A stretch of DNA of 64,000 bases from JBELHR01 sp049607205 (GTDB lineage: Bacteria; Bacteroidota; Bacteroidia; Flavobacteriales; Flavobacteriaceae): positions 109,122-173,121 of the forward strand of contig JBMYWH010000001.1 in NCBI GenBank assembly GCA_049607205.1, written 5' to 3'. Of the stretch, positions 41,775 to 50,851 are shown piece after piece; the first letter of the stretch is position 1; each line of letters opens with the position of its first letter. The notes under the pieces were generated by a model. That model was not told the origin of the DNA, made no database searches, and worked only from the letters and a program-made list of their open reading frames with translations. Position numbers and translations under genes: made by a program.

Positions 41775-42677
41775 ATGATGAATAAAAAGAATATCTTAGG
41801 AATTTTAGCAATTTTAGGCTGTGTGATAATATCACATGGACAAGCGAATATGTTAAACGCTAGATCTGCATCAGATATAGGGAAAAGTGCTGAGAAGACC
41901 CTTTTAGGTGCTCAGGATAAACCTTTACCGTATGGATACGTGAGTGATCGTGATATTCTTTGGTCCAAGGTGGTTTGGGAATATATTGACCTGAATCAAA
42001 GAATCAATTTACCTTTATATTATCCAGTGGACACCACTCAGGTGGATGACTATAGAAGAAGTTTGTATCATACCTTATTACAAGCAGTTCGAGAGGGGAA
42101 GATTACCGAGACCTATGACGATTCTTATTTTACCTCTAAATTAACGGTAAAAGAAATTAATCAAAAGTTGTTGAGAGTAGATACTTCTGATGCTGGTTAT
42201 GATGCCTTAAATGAAGGTGAAACCAATATTTCTGAATATGTAGATTCTATTGCTATTCAATCTCAGGATATACAAGGGTTTAGAATTAAAGGCTTGTGGT
42301 ATTTTGACAAGAGAATGGGGGAATTGAAATATCGTTTATTAGGTATTGCTCCTGTCGCACCTGATGTTCAGACCTTGGGACGTGATGACGTTCAAGACGA
42401 TGAGTTACTTGCCTTATTCTGGGTCTTTTATCCGGATTCGAGGCAGTCTCTTCACGATATGAAAGTGTTCAATGATAAGAGTTCAACCAATCCTGTTTCA
42501 TTTGATCATATCTTAAACTCAAGAAAGTTCAATGGGATTATCTATAGGGAAGAAAATATGTATGGAAACCGGGATATTAGTGATTATATTAAAGGTAATT
42601 CCTTATTCCAAGTCTTGGAAGCCCAACGTATAAAAGAAAGTATACGCGATCGAGAACTCGATATGTGGAATTATTAA
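41775..42677 (+). CDS. gldN: Type IX secretion/gliding ring protein GldN (PorN)
   Basis: This 300-residue secreted protein has a signal peptide (cleavage near SHGQA) and the family's core: KPLPYGYVSDRDILWSKVVWEYIDLNQRINLPLYYP near the start, and VFYPDSRQSLHDMKVFNDKS and RKFNGIIYREENMYGNRDI near the end. GldN binds GldK to build the periplasmic ring under the outer membrane. The ATG starting at 41775 is chosen; a second ATG follows at once. A terminator directly follows, closing the operon. Confidence 0.95.
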   Translation: MMNKKNILGILAILGCVIISHGQANMLNARSASDIGKSAEKTLLGAQDKPLPYGYVSDRDILWSKVVWEYIDLNQRINLPLYYPVDTTQVDDYRRSLYHTLLQAVREGKITETYDDSYFTSKLTVKEINQKLLRVDTSDAGYDALNEGETNISEYVDSIAIQSQDIQGFRIKGLWYFDKRMGELKYRLLGIAPVAPDVQTLGRDDVQDDELLALFWVFYPDSRQSLHDMKVFNDKSSTNPVSFDHILNSRKFNGIIYREENMYGNRDISDYIKGNSLFQVLEAQRIKESIRDRELDMWNY

Positions 42678-42687
42678 AACAAAATAA

Positions 42688-42714
42688 AAACTCTCACTTT
42701 GGTGGGAGTTTTTT
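42688..42714 (+). terminator. Terminator of gldKLMN
   Basis: AACTCTCAC and GTGGGAGTT (about 42689-42710) pair with one G-T pair, followed by a T run. The T run merges into a TATTTTTG box for the next gene. Confidence 0.85.
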
Positions 42715-42721
42715 ATTTTTG
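42714..42721 (+). promoter_or_regulatory. Candidate -7 box directly upstream of the FAD oxidoreductase gene
   Basis: TATTTTTG ends exactly 4 bases before the ATG at 42726, the spacing expected of a leaderless transcript. The -33 region falls in the gldN terminator stem and has no TTG at the usual distance. Confidence 0.35.
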
Positions 42722-42725
42722 CAAG

Positions 42726-43796
42726 ATGAGAAACGTTGATTATTTGATTGTAGGTTACGGACTTGCTGGGATGACCTTAGCAAAGACCTTAAGAGCTAAG
42801 GGAAAAAGTGTAGTAGTTATAACAGATCAAAGTCAACAATCTTCGTTGGTAGCTGGAGGGGTTTGGAACCCTGTAATCCTAAAGAGATTTACACCGGTAT
42901 GGAGAGGAGTTGAAATACTTAAGGAGTCTTTAGAGTTTTTCACATCACTTTCTGAGGATTTGAATCTTAATTTGCTCCATTATTTTGATACTTATCGAAT
43001 TTTGTCGAGTGTGGGAGAGCAGAATGATTTTCTCGCGGCCTGTGACCGTCCTGGTTTAAAAGAGTTTCTAGAACCTCAAATTTTTGAAAATACAAACCCT
43101 AGAATTCATGCAGATTTCGGTTTAGGAAGAGTTAACGGAACAGGAATGCTTCAGGTTAAGGAAATGTTAGATGCCTATAGAGATCGTCTTGAGAAGGAAG
43201 ATTGCTTTATTTCAGCAACTGTTAATTATGATGATATAGATCCTGACCATATTCAAATAGGTAATATTGTTGCCAAAAAACTTGTTTTTTGTGAAGGCTA
43301 TGGTATGGCGGATAATCCTTATTTCAATTACCTTCCTTTACAGCATACCAAAGGGGAAGTGCTTATTATTCACGCTCCTGAGCTTAAAATGGATATTTTA
43401 TTAAAAGCGGGGGTCTTTATACTGCCTTTAGGGAATGACTTATATAAGATTGGAGCTACTTATGAGCATAAGGATAAAACAAATGAGCCTTCTGAAAAAG
43501 GTAAAGCAATTCTTTTAGAGCGATTGGCTCCGATGATTGATTGTCCCTTTGAGGTCGTTGGACAGAAGGCAGGGATAAGACCCACGGTGAGTGATCGTCG
43601 ACCTTTAGTAGGCCAGCACCCTGTACATAAAAACCTTTTTGTGTTAAATGGATTGGGTACTAGAGGTGTGATGAATGCACCTTTTTGTGCGCGTAAACTC
43701 AGCGAATTAATGCTCGATTCAAAACCATTAGATACCGATATCGCTATTGATCGATTTTACGATCGTTTTTATCCTGATAAGACACAAATAAATTAA
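42726..43796 (+). CDS. FAD-dependent oxidoreductase (D-amino-acid-oxidase fold)
   Basis: This 356-residue protein has an N-terminal dinucleotide-binding fold (VDYLIVGYGLAGMTLAKTLRAKGKSVVVI) and a DAO-type arrangement (SSLVAGGVWNPVILKRF; GIRPTVSDRRPLVGQHP; LFVLNGLGTRGVMNAP). It should oxidise an amine or amino acid using FAD, but the substrate is not apparent. The ATG at 42726 is chosen over an in-frame ATG at 42699, which lies inside the gldN terminator hairpin. Its last 53 bases overlap the convergent DUF983 gene. Confidence 0.85.
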   Translation: MRNVDYLIVGYGLAGMTLAKTLRAKGKSVVVITDQSQQSSLVAGGVWNPVILKRFTPVWRGVEILKESLEFFTSLSEDLNLNLLHYFDTYRILSSVGEQNDFLAACDRPGLKEFLEPQIFENTNPRIHADFGLGRVNGTGMLQVKEMLDAYRDRLEKEDCFISATVNYDDIDPDHIQIGNIVAKKLVFCEGYGMADNPYFNYLPLQHTKGEVLIIHAPELKMDILLKAGVFILPLGNDLYKIGATYEHKDKTNEPSEKGKAILLERLAPMIDCPFEVVGQKAGIRPTVSDRRPLVGQHPVHKNLFVLNGLGTRGVMNAPFCARKLSELMLDSKPLDTDIAIDRFYDRFYPDKTQIN

Positions 43797-44133
43797 TGTA
43801 AATAATTCTTGAGAGTCTGGATACTATAGGAGTACCAAGAATTAAAGCAATCACTATAGCTATAAATGTATTGATTAAGCTGATCCCTATTAGATAACAG
43901 ATTAGAAATACAGCAACAGCTAAGGCCACGGTCAAAGCATAACTTACATACATTGCTCCGTAATAGAAGGAAGGCTCTAGTTCAAATTTTTGACCACAAC
44001 TCGAACAATTTTCATTCAATTTAGTCAAGGAAAGTAGTCTGAAAGACAAGGGATTCTTGTAAAAATCTCCTTCGTGACATCGAGGACATTTCTTAAAAAG
44101 AATACTGTATAATTTTTGGCCTTTGTGAATCAT
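43744..44133 (-). CDS. DUF983 membrane protein with two CxxC motifs
   Basis: This 129-residue protein has two CxxC pairs in its N-terminal part (KKCPRCHEGDF and ENCSSCGQKF), probably a zinc ribbon, and two membrane helices (about residues 55-80 and 87-110). It matches DUF983, a family of unknown role widespread in Bacteroidota and alphaproteobacteria. It is divergent from the ABC-F gene (63 bases between starts) and convergent with the FAD oxidoreductase gene, sharing 53 coding bases on opposite strands. Confidence 0.85.
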   Translation of the reverse strand: MIHKGQKLYSILFKKCPRCHEGDFYKNPLSFRLLSLTKLNENCSSCGQKFELEPSFYYGAMYVSYALTVALAVAVFLICYLIGISLINTFIAIVIALILGTPIVSRLSRIIYINLFVSYQDKNDRKIDQ

Positions 44134-44196
44134 AAATTAATGTATTTTTGTAGCGCCTTAGAAAGGGCAAATGTACTAAAAAACATTAGAAATTAT

Positions 44197-46119
44197 ATGC
44201 TAAACGTTCACAATGCAACGGTAACTTTTTCAGGAGAAGATCTTTTTTCTGGAATCACATTTAAATTAGATCGTGGAGATCGAGTAGGGCTTATTGGAAA
44301 AAATGGAGCCGGTAAATCCACGATGTTAAAAGTAATTTCAAAAGAATTACCTCTTGATGACGGAACTTTAGCTTTTGATAAAAACGCGACAGTTGGTTTC
44401 TTAAAGCAGGATCTTGAATTTATCGGTGGAAGAACCGTTCTTGAAGAGTCTTATCAGGCTTTTGAGGAAATCATGAAAACTGAGAAAGAGTTGGAGCGTA
44501 TCAATACTGAACTTGCTACACGTACCGATTATGAAAGTGAGTATTATGCTAACCTGATGCATGAACTCGATGAGCATTCTACACGATACGAAATGTTAGG
44601 TGGTTACAACTATCAAGGAACTACGGAACGCGTATTAATTGGTCTTGGATTTAAAAGAGAGGACTTCGGGAGTCTGACTGAAACATTTTCAGGAGGATGG
44701 CGTATGCGTATTGAATTGGCAAAATTACTACTTCAAGACAATGATGTATTGCTGCTGGATGAGCCTACCAACCACTTGGATATTGAATCTATTATTTGGT
44801 TGGAGAAATTTTTAAGAAATTATGCTGGGGCCATCGTACTAGTTTCTCACGATAAAATGTTCTTAGACCAGGTAACCAATAGAACCATTGAGATTTCTTT
44901 AGGGAAGATCTATGATTATAAGAAGCCTTACTCTGAATTCTTGTTATTGAGAGATGAGATTAGAACGCAACAACTACAAGCCAAGAAGAATCAAGATCGT
45001 GAAATTAAACAGGCAGAGCAATTAATTGCAAAATTCCGTGCCAAAGCTACTAAGGCATCCATGGCGCAATCTATGATCAAGAAATTGGAAAAGGTAGATC
45101 GAATTGAAGTAGATCAAACAGACAATGCGGTGATGAATATACGCTTTCCGTTGTCTATTGAACCTGGTAAGGTTGTGGTGACAGCAGAAAGTGTTGAGAA
45201 GTCTTATGAAGATAAATTGGTCCTAGATCACGTAGATATAATGATTGAAAGAGGGTCTAGATTAGCCTTTGTAGGTCAGAATGGTCAAGGGAAGTCTACA
45301 TTGGCAAAAATTATTGTAGGTGAAATTCCTTACAATGGTAATTTGAAGTTAGGACACAATGTTCAATTGGGTTATTTTGCTCAGAATCAAGCGGAATATT
45401 TAGATGGTGAAAAAACCTTATTAGACACCATGTTAGATGCCGCTAATGATGGAAACCGTGTGAAAGTACGTGATATGCTTGGATCCTTTTTGTTTTCTGG
45501 TGATGATGTGGAAAAGAAAGTAAAAGTTCTATCTGGAGGGGAGCGAAACAGACTTGCTTTGTGTAAGATGCTACTGACTCCATTTAATGTTTTGGTACTC
45601 GATGAACCCACCAACCACTTGGATATTGCCTCTAAAACTGTGCTTAAGGAAGCTTTAAAAAACTTTGAGGGGACTCTAATCGTAGTTTCACATGATAGGG
45701 ATTTCTTACAAGGATTAAGTACCAAGGTAATCGAGTTTAAAGATAATAAGCTCAAAGAATATCTTGGAGACATTAATTATTTCTTAGAAGAGCACGAGTC
45801 TCAGGATATGAGAGCTGTTGAGCTGGGTAAGAAAAAAGAGGCTTCGAAGCCAAAAAACGAAGATAAAAAACAAGCCTACGAAAAATCTAAAGGTGAGTCT
45901 AAGAAACTAAAACAGCTTAGAAATAAACTCTCTAAGGTTGAGCGCTCTATCGCTGATGTGGAAAAGCATATTGAAAAAGAAGATCAAAGATTAGCTGAGG
46001 ATCCAAGTTTAGCCTCGGATGCTAGCTATTTTGAAGCTTACGAGCTAAAACAGCAGGAACTAGAGGAGTACATGACACAGTGGGAGAAAATTGAAGGTGA
46101 AATTGATCAAATGTCATAA
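44197..46119 (+). CDS. ABC-F family ATPase (ribosome-associated)
   Basis: This 640-residue protein has two ABC domains on one chain and no membrane segments, as in ABC-F translation factors (Uup, YheS, EttA). Walker A motifs are GKNGAGKST and GQNGQGKST; signatures are FSGGWRMRIELAKLL and LSGGERNRLALCKMLL; Walker B segments are VLLLDEPTNHLD and VLVLDEPTNHLD. A charged linker with REIKQAEQLIAKFRAKATKA joins them, and the last ~70 residues form a coiled coil as in Uup. The ATG at 44197 is chosen because the 27 codons upstream do not resemble the family and overlap a possible promoter (TATTTTTG, 44143-44150). Confidence 0.93.
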   Translation: MLNVHNATVTFSGEDLFSGITFKLDRGDRVGLIGKNGAGKSTMLKVISKELPLDDGTLAFDKNATVGFLKQDLEFIGGRTVLEESYQAFEEIMKTEKELERINTELATRTDYESEYYANLMHELDEHSTRYEMLGGYNYQGTTERVLIGLGFKREDFGSLTETFSGGWRMRIELAKLLLQDNDVLLLDEPTNHLDIESIIWLEKFLRNYAGAIVLVSHDKMFLDQVTNRTIEISLGKIYDYKKPYSEFLLLRDEIRTQQLQAKKNQDREIKQAEQLIAKFRAKATKASMAQSMIKKLEKVDRIEVDQTDNAVMNIRFPLSIEPGKVVVTAESVEKSYEDKLVLDHVDIMIERGSRLAFVGQNGQGKSTLAKIIVGEIPYNGNLKLGHNVQLGYFAQNQAEYLDGEKTLLDTMLDAANDGNRVKVRDMLGSFLFSGDDVEKKVKVLSGGERNRLALCKMLLTPFNVLVLDEPTNHLDIASKTVLKEALKNFEGTLIVVSHDRDFLQGLSTKVIEFKDNKLKEYLGDINYFLEEHESQDMRAVELGKKKEASKPKNEDKKQAYEKSKGESKKLKQLRNKLSKVERSIADVEKHIEKEDQRLAEDPSLASDASYFEAYELKQQELEEYMTQWEKIEGEIDQMS

Positions 46120-46121
46120 GT

Positions 46122-47060
46122 ATGTCCTTTTTTAAAGAGATCATCAGCCCCAATATGAATGCCAGCCTTGAGTCCTGGAAGGCCATGGGGGTGGAACTAA
46201 GTGTGAAGCGAGAGGATCTCTTGCACAAAGAAGTTTCTGGAAATAAATTTCGTAAACTAAAGTACAATATAGCGGAGGCTATAAAAAAAGGAAATGAGGG
46301 CATATTGACCTTCGGAGGAGCTTATTCAAATCATATCGCTGCCGCGGCTTCAGCAGCTTATCATTCTGGTTTGAAAAGTGTTGGGATAATCCGTGGTGAT
46401 GAACTGGGGGAGGACCTTGAAAAGACTCTTGAGAACAACCCTACCTTGAAATTTGCCTCAGATCATGGAATGGAATTCCAATTTTTGACACGTTCCAAGT
46501 ATAGAGAAAAAGAACAAACCGAGTTTTTAGCCGCACTTCAATCTCAATTTGAGAACTATGCCATAGTACCTGAAGGTGGGACCAATGCCTTGGCAGTAAA
46601 AGGCTGTGAAGAAATTCTAAGTGATAGCGACCAAGACTATGATGTGATTTGTGTTGCCAATGGAACAGGAGGTACCATTTCAGGATTGATTAATGCTTCA
46701 TGGGAGCATCAGAAGGTTTTGGGCTTTCCAGCCCTTAAAGGAGGTGATTTCTTAAAACCAATTATTGAATCTTATACGAGAAATGACAGGTGGGATCTCA
46801 TTACTGATTTTCATTTTGGGGGCTATGCTAAATACAATGAAAATTTAATTACATTTATAAATAATTTTAAATCTGAGACCGGTATTCCTTTAGACCCGAT
46901 TTATACGGGGAAAATGGTTTATGGTTTAGACCAGATGATTAGGGATTCATATTTCCCTAGGGGGACTAAAGTTCTCGTTATTCATACTGGAGGACTTCAA
47001 GGAATTGAGGGGTTTAATGAATTATTAAAGAAAAAAGGCCACAAACTAATAGCATTATGA
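46122..47060 (+). CDS. PLP-dependent ACC deaminase/D-cysteine desulfhydrase family enzyme
   Basis: This 312-residue fold-type II PLP enzyme contains VKREDLLHKEVSGNKFRKLKYN, with the PLP lysine in SGNKFRK, then ILTFGGAYSNHIAAAASAAY, a typical AYSNH substrate loop, and IVPEGGTNALAVKGCEEI. The family deaminates 1-aminocyclopropane-1-carboxylate or desulfurises D-cysteine; most chromosomal members without plant association act on D-cysteine or unknown substrates. It lies 2 bases after the ABC-F gene and overlaps the next gene by 4 bases. Confidence 0.88.
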   Translation: MSFFKEIISPNMNASLESWKAMGVELSVKREDLLHKEVSGNKFRKLKYNIAEAIKKGNEGILTFGGAYSNHIAAAASAAYHSGLKSVGIIRGDELGEDLEKTLENNPTLKFASDHGMEFQFLTRSKYREKEQTEFLAALQSQFENYAIVPEGGTNALAVKGCEEILSDSDQDYDVICVANGTGGTISGLINASWEHQKVLGFPALKGGDFLKPIIESYTRNDRWDLITDFHFGGYAKYNENLITFINNFKSETGIPLDPIYTGKMVYGLDQMIRDSYFPRGTKVLVIHTGGLQGIEGFNELLKKKGHKLIAL

Positions 47061-48334
47061 AAAGATTACTACTCCTAATCATCATAGTATCAACTTTGAT
47101 CACAAGCTGCGGAAGCTCAAAAAAAGCTTCTTCAAATACTAAACCAGCTCCTGTTGCAGTAGTGGTTACTCCTCCTAAAAATGTTTCCACTAAGGAAAAG
47201 AAACCTAAGAAATCAAAAAAGGACCCTTATATTTCCAAGCATCTAAGAAAGCTTAATGAATCAGACGCTCGCTATGATCCGATGGCTTTGTTTTATATAG
47301 ATAATTATGGAGATATTGCTATGGAGGAAATGCGTGTTTACAAAATTCCAGCGAGTATCACTATTGCTCAAGGAATGCTTGAGTCTGGAAATGGTCGCTC
47401 TACTCTGGCTACCAAATCTAACAATCACTTCGGAGTAAAATGTCATAAGGGTTGGTCAGGTGATAAGGTTTATCACGATGATGATGAGGCTCAAGAGTGT
47501 TTTAGAAAATACAAATATGTACATACATCTTATAAGGATCATTCCTTGTTTTTGTCCCAAAGATCGCGATATGACGTGTTGTTTGATTTAGATGAAAATG
47601 ACTATCGTGGATGGGCGCATGGACTTAAAAAACAAGGCTATGCAACGGATCCTAAATATGCTTATAAATTGATCGATTTGATCGAGTTGTATCAACTTCA
47701 AAATTTTGATGCAGAGGTTCTTGGGAAGAAACCAGTAGAATACAAAAGGAAGGCTAAGTCGTCAAGTAGTTCTTCTAAGTCTACTAAAAAGTCAAACAAG
47801 AAATCGAAGAATAAGTCTAAATATGGTTTCCATGTGGTTCAGAAAGGAGAGACCTTATATGGGATTTCTAAAATGTATGATTTGACTGTAGAAGACTTGA
47901 AGAAAATGAATAAGCTTAAGTCTAATGATTTGGAAATTGGTCAGGCCTTAAGGGTAGAGGGTAAGAAGTCTTCTTCTTCTTCAAAGAAAGAGACTAAGCA
48001 GACTGCTTCTAAGAGTCCAATCAAATATAAGAATGGTTGGCATACGGTTCAAAAGGGAGAGACGCTCTATAGTATTTCAAGACAATACGGAATGACTGTT
48101 GAGGATCTGAAAAAAGTAAACAAACTCAAATCAAATGAGCTGACTATCGGAATGAACCTTAAGGTGAATGAAAAAGTACAGTCTAAAAAATCTGCGAACA
48201 CCCATACGGTGAAGAAAGGAGAGACGCTTTACAGCATCTCCAGACAATATGGTATTTCCGTGGAGGCTCTTAAAAAGAAAAACAAGCTCAAGTCCAATGA
48301 GATTAGTATTGGTCAAGAGCTTGAAATTAAATAA
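47057..48334 (+). CDS. Lipoprotein glucosaminidase with three LysM domains
   Basis: This 425-residue lipoprotein (LITSCG, Cys 18) has a basic linker, a glucosaminidase domain of the FlgJ/LytB type (about 75-215; ITIAQGMLESGNGRSTLATKSNNHFGVKC with likely catalytic Glu 109) and three LysM peptidoglycan-binding domains (about 258-301, 328-371, 382-425) separated by Ser/Lys-rich linkers. The LysM copies share KGETLYSIS and NKLKSNE. It should cut glycan strands of peptidoglycan at the outer membrane's inner face, for growth or daughter-cell separation. It overlaps the upstream PLP enzyme gene by 4 bases. Confidence 0.93.
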   Translation: MKRLLLLIIIVSTLITSCGSSKKASSNTKPAPVAVVVTPPKNVSTKEKKPKKSKKDPYISKHLRKLNESDARYDPMALFYIDNYGDIAMEEMRVYKIPASITIAQGMLESGNGRSTLATKSNNHFGVKCHKGWSGDKVYHDDDEAQECFRKYKYVHTSYKDHSLFLSQRSRYDVLFDLDENDYRGWAHGLKKQGYATDPKYAYKLIDLIELYQLQNFDAEVLGKKPVEYKRKAKSSSSSSKSTKKSNKKSKNKSKYGFHVVQKGETLYGISKMYDLTVEDLKKMNKLKSNDLEIGQALRVEGKKSSSSSKKETKQTASKSPIKYKNGWHTVQKGETLYSISRQYGMTVEDLKKVNKLKSNELTIGMNLKVNEKVQSKKSANTHTVKKGETLYSISRQYGISVEALKKKNKLKSNEISIGQELEIK

Positions 48335-48337
48335 GAC

Positions 48338-48769
48338 TTAGCGAGGCATCATTTTTTTGTGCTTCATTTGTCTTTTTTGTTGCCCTTTTTCACGCTTCAG
48401 TTGATGCTTTTTCCATTGCTCATATTGATCCTCGTTTAAAACTTTTTTTAGGGATCTTTGTACTTGGATTTTTTGCTCCATAAAAGAGACTCTGAGGGCA
48501 TAACGATCCTCTTGACTAAGTTGTTCAGCGTTTTTCTTTTGCTCTTTTAATTTGTGTAGCTCCTTTGAGCTGTCTAAGAAAATCTCTTCTACTTCTTTAG
48601 TTTGTGAATCAGATAAATCAAGAGCCAAGGTCATTTTTAAAGCCATCATTTCAGCTTTTTGTTCTGGATTTAGATCTCTTCCCTGTTTAGCAGTTCTGTG
48701 CTGCTGTCCTTGCATGGAACTTGTAAACACAATACATACTAAGGCGATGATACTCATTGTTTTTTTCAT
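48338..48769 (-). CDS. Spy/CpxP-like periplasmic protein
   Basis: This 143-residue protein has a signal peptide (cleavage near MQGQQ) and a helical, strongly basic body with LDLSDSQTKEVEEIFLDSSKELHKLKEQ and LKKVLNEDQYEQWKKHQ, matching the LTxxQ-type repeats of Spy/CpxP proteins in a degenerate form. The tail is rich in Lys, Arg, Gln and Met (KRQMKHKKMMPR). A periplasmic chaperone or metal/stress-related role is possible by family. It is convergent with the LysM gene, with 3 bases between stops. Confidence 0.7.
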   Translation of the reverse strand: MKKTMSIIALVCIVFTSSMQGQQHRTAKQGRDLNPEQKAEMMALKMTLALDLSDSQTKEVEEIFLDSSKELHKLKEQKKNAEQLSQEDRYALRVSFMEQKIQVQRSLKKVLNEDQYEQWKKHQLKREKGQQKRQMKHKKMMPR

Positions 48770-48862
48770 GGTGAAATGTTTTATATTTTTTGTTTAGACT
48801 TAGGTTTTTAACTTTGGTTTAAAAGGAAGTGTTTCTTTAACAAGGGATTAACAGATAATAAC

Positions 48863-48870
48863 TATCTTTG
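48863..48870 (+). promoter_or_regulatory. Candidate -7 box directly upstream of the YgiQ gene
   Basis: TATCTTTG, followed by CGGC and then ATG. The box ends 4 bases before the start codon, as for two other genes here. No TTG is found 19-20 bases upstream. Confidence 0.4.
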
Positions 48871-48874
48871 CGGC

Positions 48875-50848
48875 ATGAATAGACCCTTATTATCGGCTTG
48901 GTTGCCGACTACAAATAAAGAAGTGAAACTAAGAGGATGGGAGGAATTGGATGTAATTCTCTTTAGTGGAGATGCTTATGTTGATCACCCTTCCTTTGGG
49001 ACAGCCGTTATTGGTCGTCTTTTAGAAAGTTATGGATTAAAGGTAGCCATCGTTCCTCAACCTAATGTAAATGATAACCTCCAGGATTTTGAAAAGATGG
49101 GGGTTCCTAGGATGTTTTTTGCGGTAACCGCAGGAGAAATGGATTCTATGGTTTCTAATTATACAGCATCTAAAAGGAAAAGAGATAAAGACGCATATAC
49201 ACCTAATGGAGACATTGGATTTAGGCCTGATTATGCCACGACCACTTATACGAAGATCTTAAAAGATAAGTTCCCGGATGTCCCTGTGTTGATTGGAGGA
49301 ATTGAAGCTTCTTTGAGGCGTGTGACCCATTATGATTTTTGGTCAGATGAGTTACAGGCAGGTATCGTCAAGGAATCTGGAGCTGACTTATTGGTTTATG
49401 GAATGGGAGAACAGCCTTTAAAAGAGATTGTAGATCTTTTGAAAAGAGGAGTTCCTTTTTCATCTTTAAAGACCATTAAACAGACGGCTTATCTAAAAGA
49501 TAAATCAGAACCATTAAAAAAGAATAAGAACTGGGAAGACGTATATTTAGCTTCTCATGATGCTTGTTTAAAGAATAAGAAGGTTTTTGCTTCCAATTTT
49601 AAGATTGTGGAGCAGGAATCAAATAAGGCTAAGGGAAATCGCTTGCTACAAAATGTGGGAGATGAAACTATTGTGATCAATCCTCCTTTTCAGACGATGA
49701 CCGAGAAGGAAATTGATGCTTCCTTTGATCTTCCTTATACAAGACTTCCTCACCCTAAATACAACAAAAGAGGTCCTATACCTGCTTTTGAAATGATTAA
49801 GTTTTCTATTAACTCACATAGAGGCTGTTTCGGAGGTTGTTCTTTTTGTACCATTTCGGCACATCAAGGAAAGTTTATTGCCTCTCGAAGTCAAGAATCC
49901 ATTCTTAAGGAAGTAGATAAGGTTACAGAGATGCCGGATTTTAAAGGTTACCTTTCCGATATCGGTGGACCTTCGGCAAATATGTATCAAATGAAGGGTA
50001 AGGTTCAGTCCATTTGTGATAAATGTGTGGCACCTTCTTGTATCTCACCTGTAATCTGTAGTAACTTAGACACTTCTCATAAACCCTTAACGGAATTATA
50101 CCAAGCGGTTGATAAACATCCTAAGGTGAAGAAGTCCTTTATCGGTTCAGGTATTCGCTACGATATGTTGGTTCCTGAATTCAATAAAAAAGCAGACCCT
50201 AAGGAATTGGATGCCTATACCGAAGAGGTTATTACTAAGCATGTTTCTGGTCGACTTAAAGTGGCTCCGGAACATACTTCTGACCCTGTGTTAAAATTGA
50301 TGCGTAAGCCGAGTTTTAAATATTTTCACTTGTTTAAAGAACGATTTGATCGACTTAATGCCAAGCGTAAATTGAATTTGCAGTTGATCCCTTATTTCAT
50401 TTCCTCTCACCCAGCTTCTGAACTTTCAGACATGGCTAATTTAGCAGCTGAGACTAAGGATATGGGTTTTAAATTAGAACAGGTTCAAGGATTTACACCG
50501 ACTCCTATGACGGTTGCCACGGTAATATATTATAGTGGTTACCATCCATATACTTTAGAAAAAGTATATACACCGAGAACGAAAAAAGAAAAAGAAGAAC
50601 AACATAAATTCTTCTTCTGGTACAAGAAGGAAAATAAAGGTTGGATTGCAAAAACGTTGAGAAAAGTAGGACGTGAAGATTTAGCCGAAAGACTTGTGCC
50701 GACTAAAGATTATGGGAAAGGTGTTCATGTTAAGAACACTTTTGATGATGCAGTCCCTTCTAAAGGAAAACGTTTCGGGAAATCAAGAAGAGATAAGAAA
50801 AATGATAATTTTACTTCTGTACTACCTAAAAAAAGAAGAAAACGATAA
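48875..50848 (+). CDS. YgiQ family radical SAM protein
   Basis: This 657-residue protein starts with the YgiQ N-terminal domain (LDVILFSGDAYVDHPSFGTAVIGRLLE; VLIGGIEASLRRVTHYDFWSD), followed by a radical SAM core with the CxxxCxxC cluster in HRGCFGGCSFCTISAHQG, and ends in a basic tail (PSKGKRFGKSRRDKKNDN). Its reaction is unknown. Cysteines at GKVQSICDKCVAPSCISPVIC suggest a second metal site. The start matches the family (PTTNKEVKLRGW follows shortly), and lies 4 bases after a TATCTTTG box. Confidence 0.93.
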   Translation: MNRPLLSAWLPTTNKEVKLRGWEELDVILFSGDAYVDHPSFGTAVIGRLLESYGLKVAIVPQPNVNDNLQDFEKMGVPRMFFAVTAGEMDSMVSNYTASKRKRDKDAYTPNGDIGFRPDYATTTYTKILKDKFPDVPVLIGGIEASLRRVTHYDFWSDELQAGIVKESGADLLVYGMGEQPLKEIVDLLKRGVPFSSLKTIKQTAYLKDKSEPLKKNKNWEDVYLASHDACLKNKKVFASNFKIVEQESNKAKGNRLLQNVGDETIVINPPFQTMTEKEIDASFDLPYTRLPHPKYNKRGPIPAFEMIKFSINSHRGCFGGCSFCTISAHQGKFIASRSQESILKEVDKVTEMPDFKGYLSDIGGPSANMYQMKGKVQSICDKCVAPSCISPVICSNLDTSHKPLTELYQAVDKHPKVKKSFIGSGIRYDMLVPEFNKKADPKELDAYTEEVITKHVSGRLKVAPEHTSDPVLKLMRKPSFKYFHLFKERFDRLNAKRKLNLQLIPYFISSHPASELSDMANLAAETKDMGFKLEQVQGFTPTPMTVATVIYYSGYHPYTLEKVYTPRTKKEKEEQHKFFFWYKKENKGWIAKTLRKVGREDLAERLVPTKDYGKGVHVKNTFDDAVPSKGKRFGKSRRDKKNDNFTSVLPKKRRKR

Positions 50849-50851
50849 AAT

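Noticed and set aside
44116..44196. Longer N-terminus for the ABC-F protein
   Set aside because: The extra 27 residues do not match ABC-F proteins, overlap the DUF983 start and cover a possible promoter box. The ABC domain begins right after ATG 44197.
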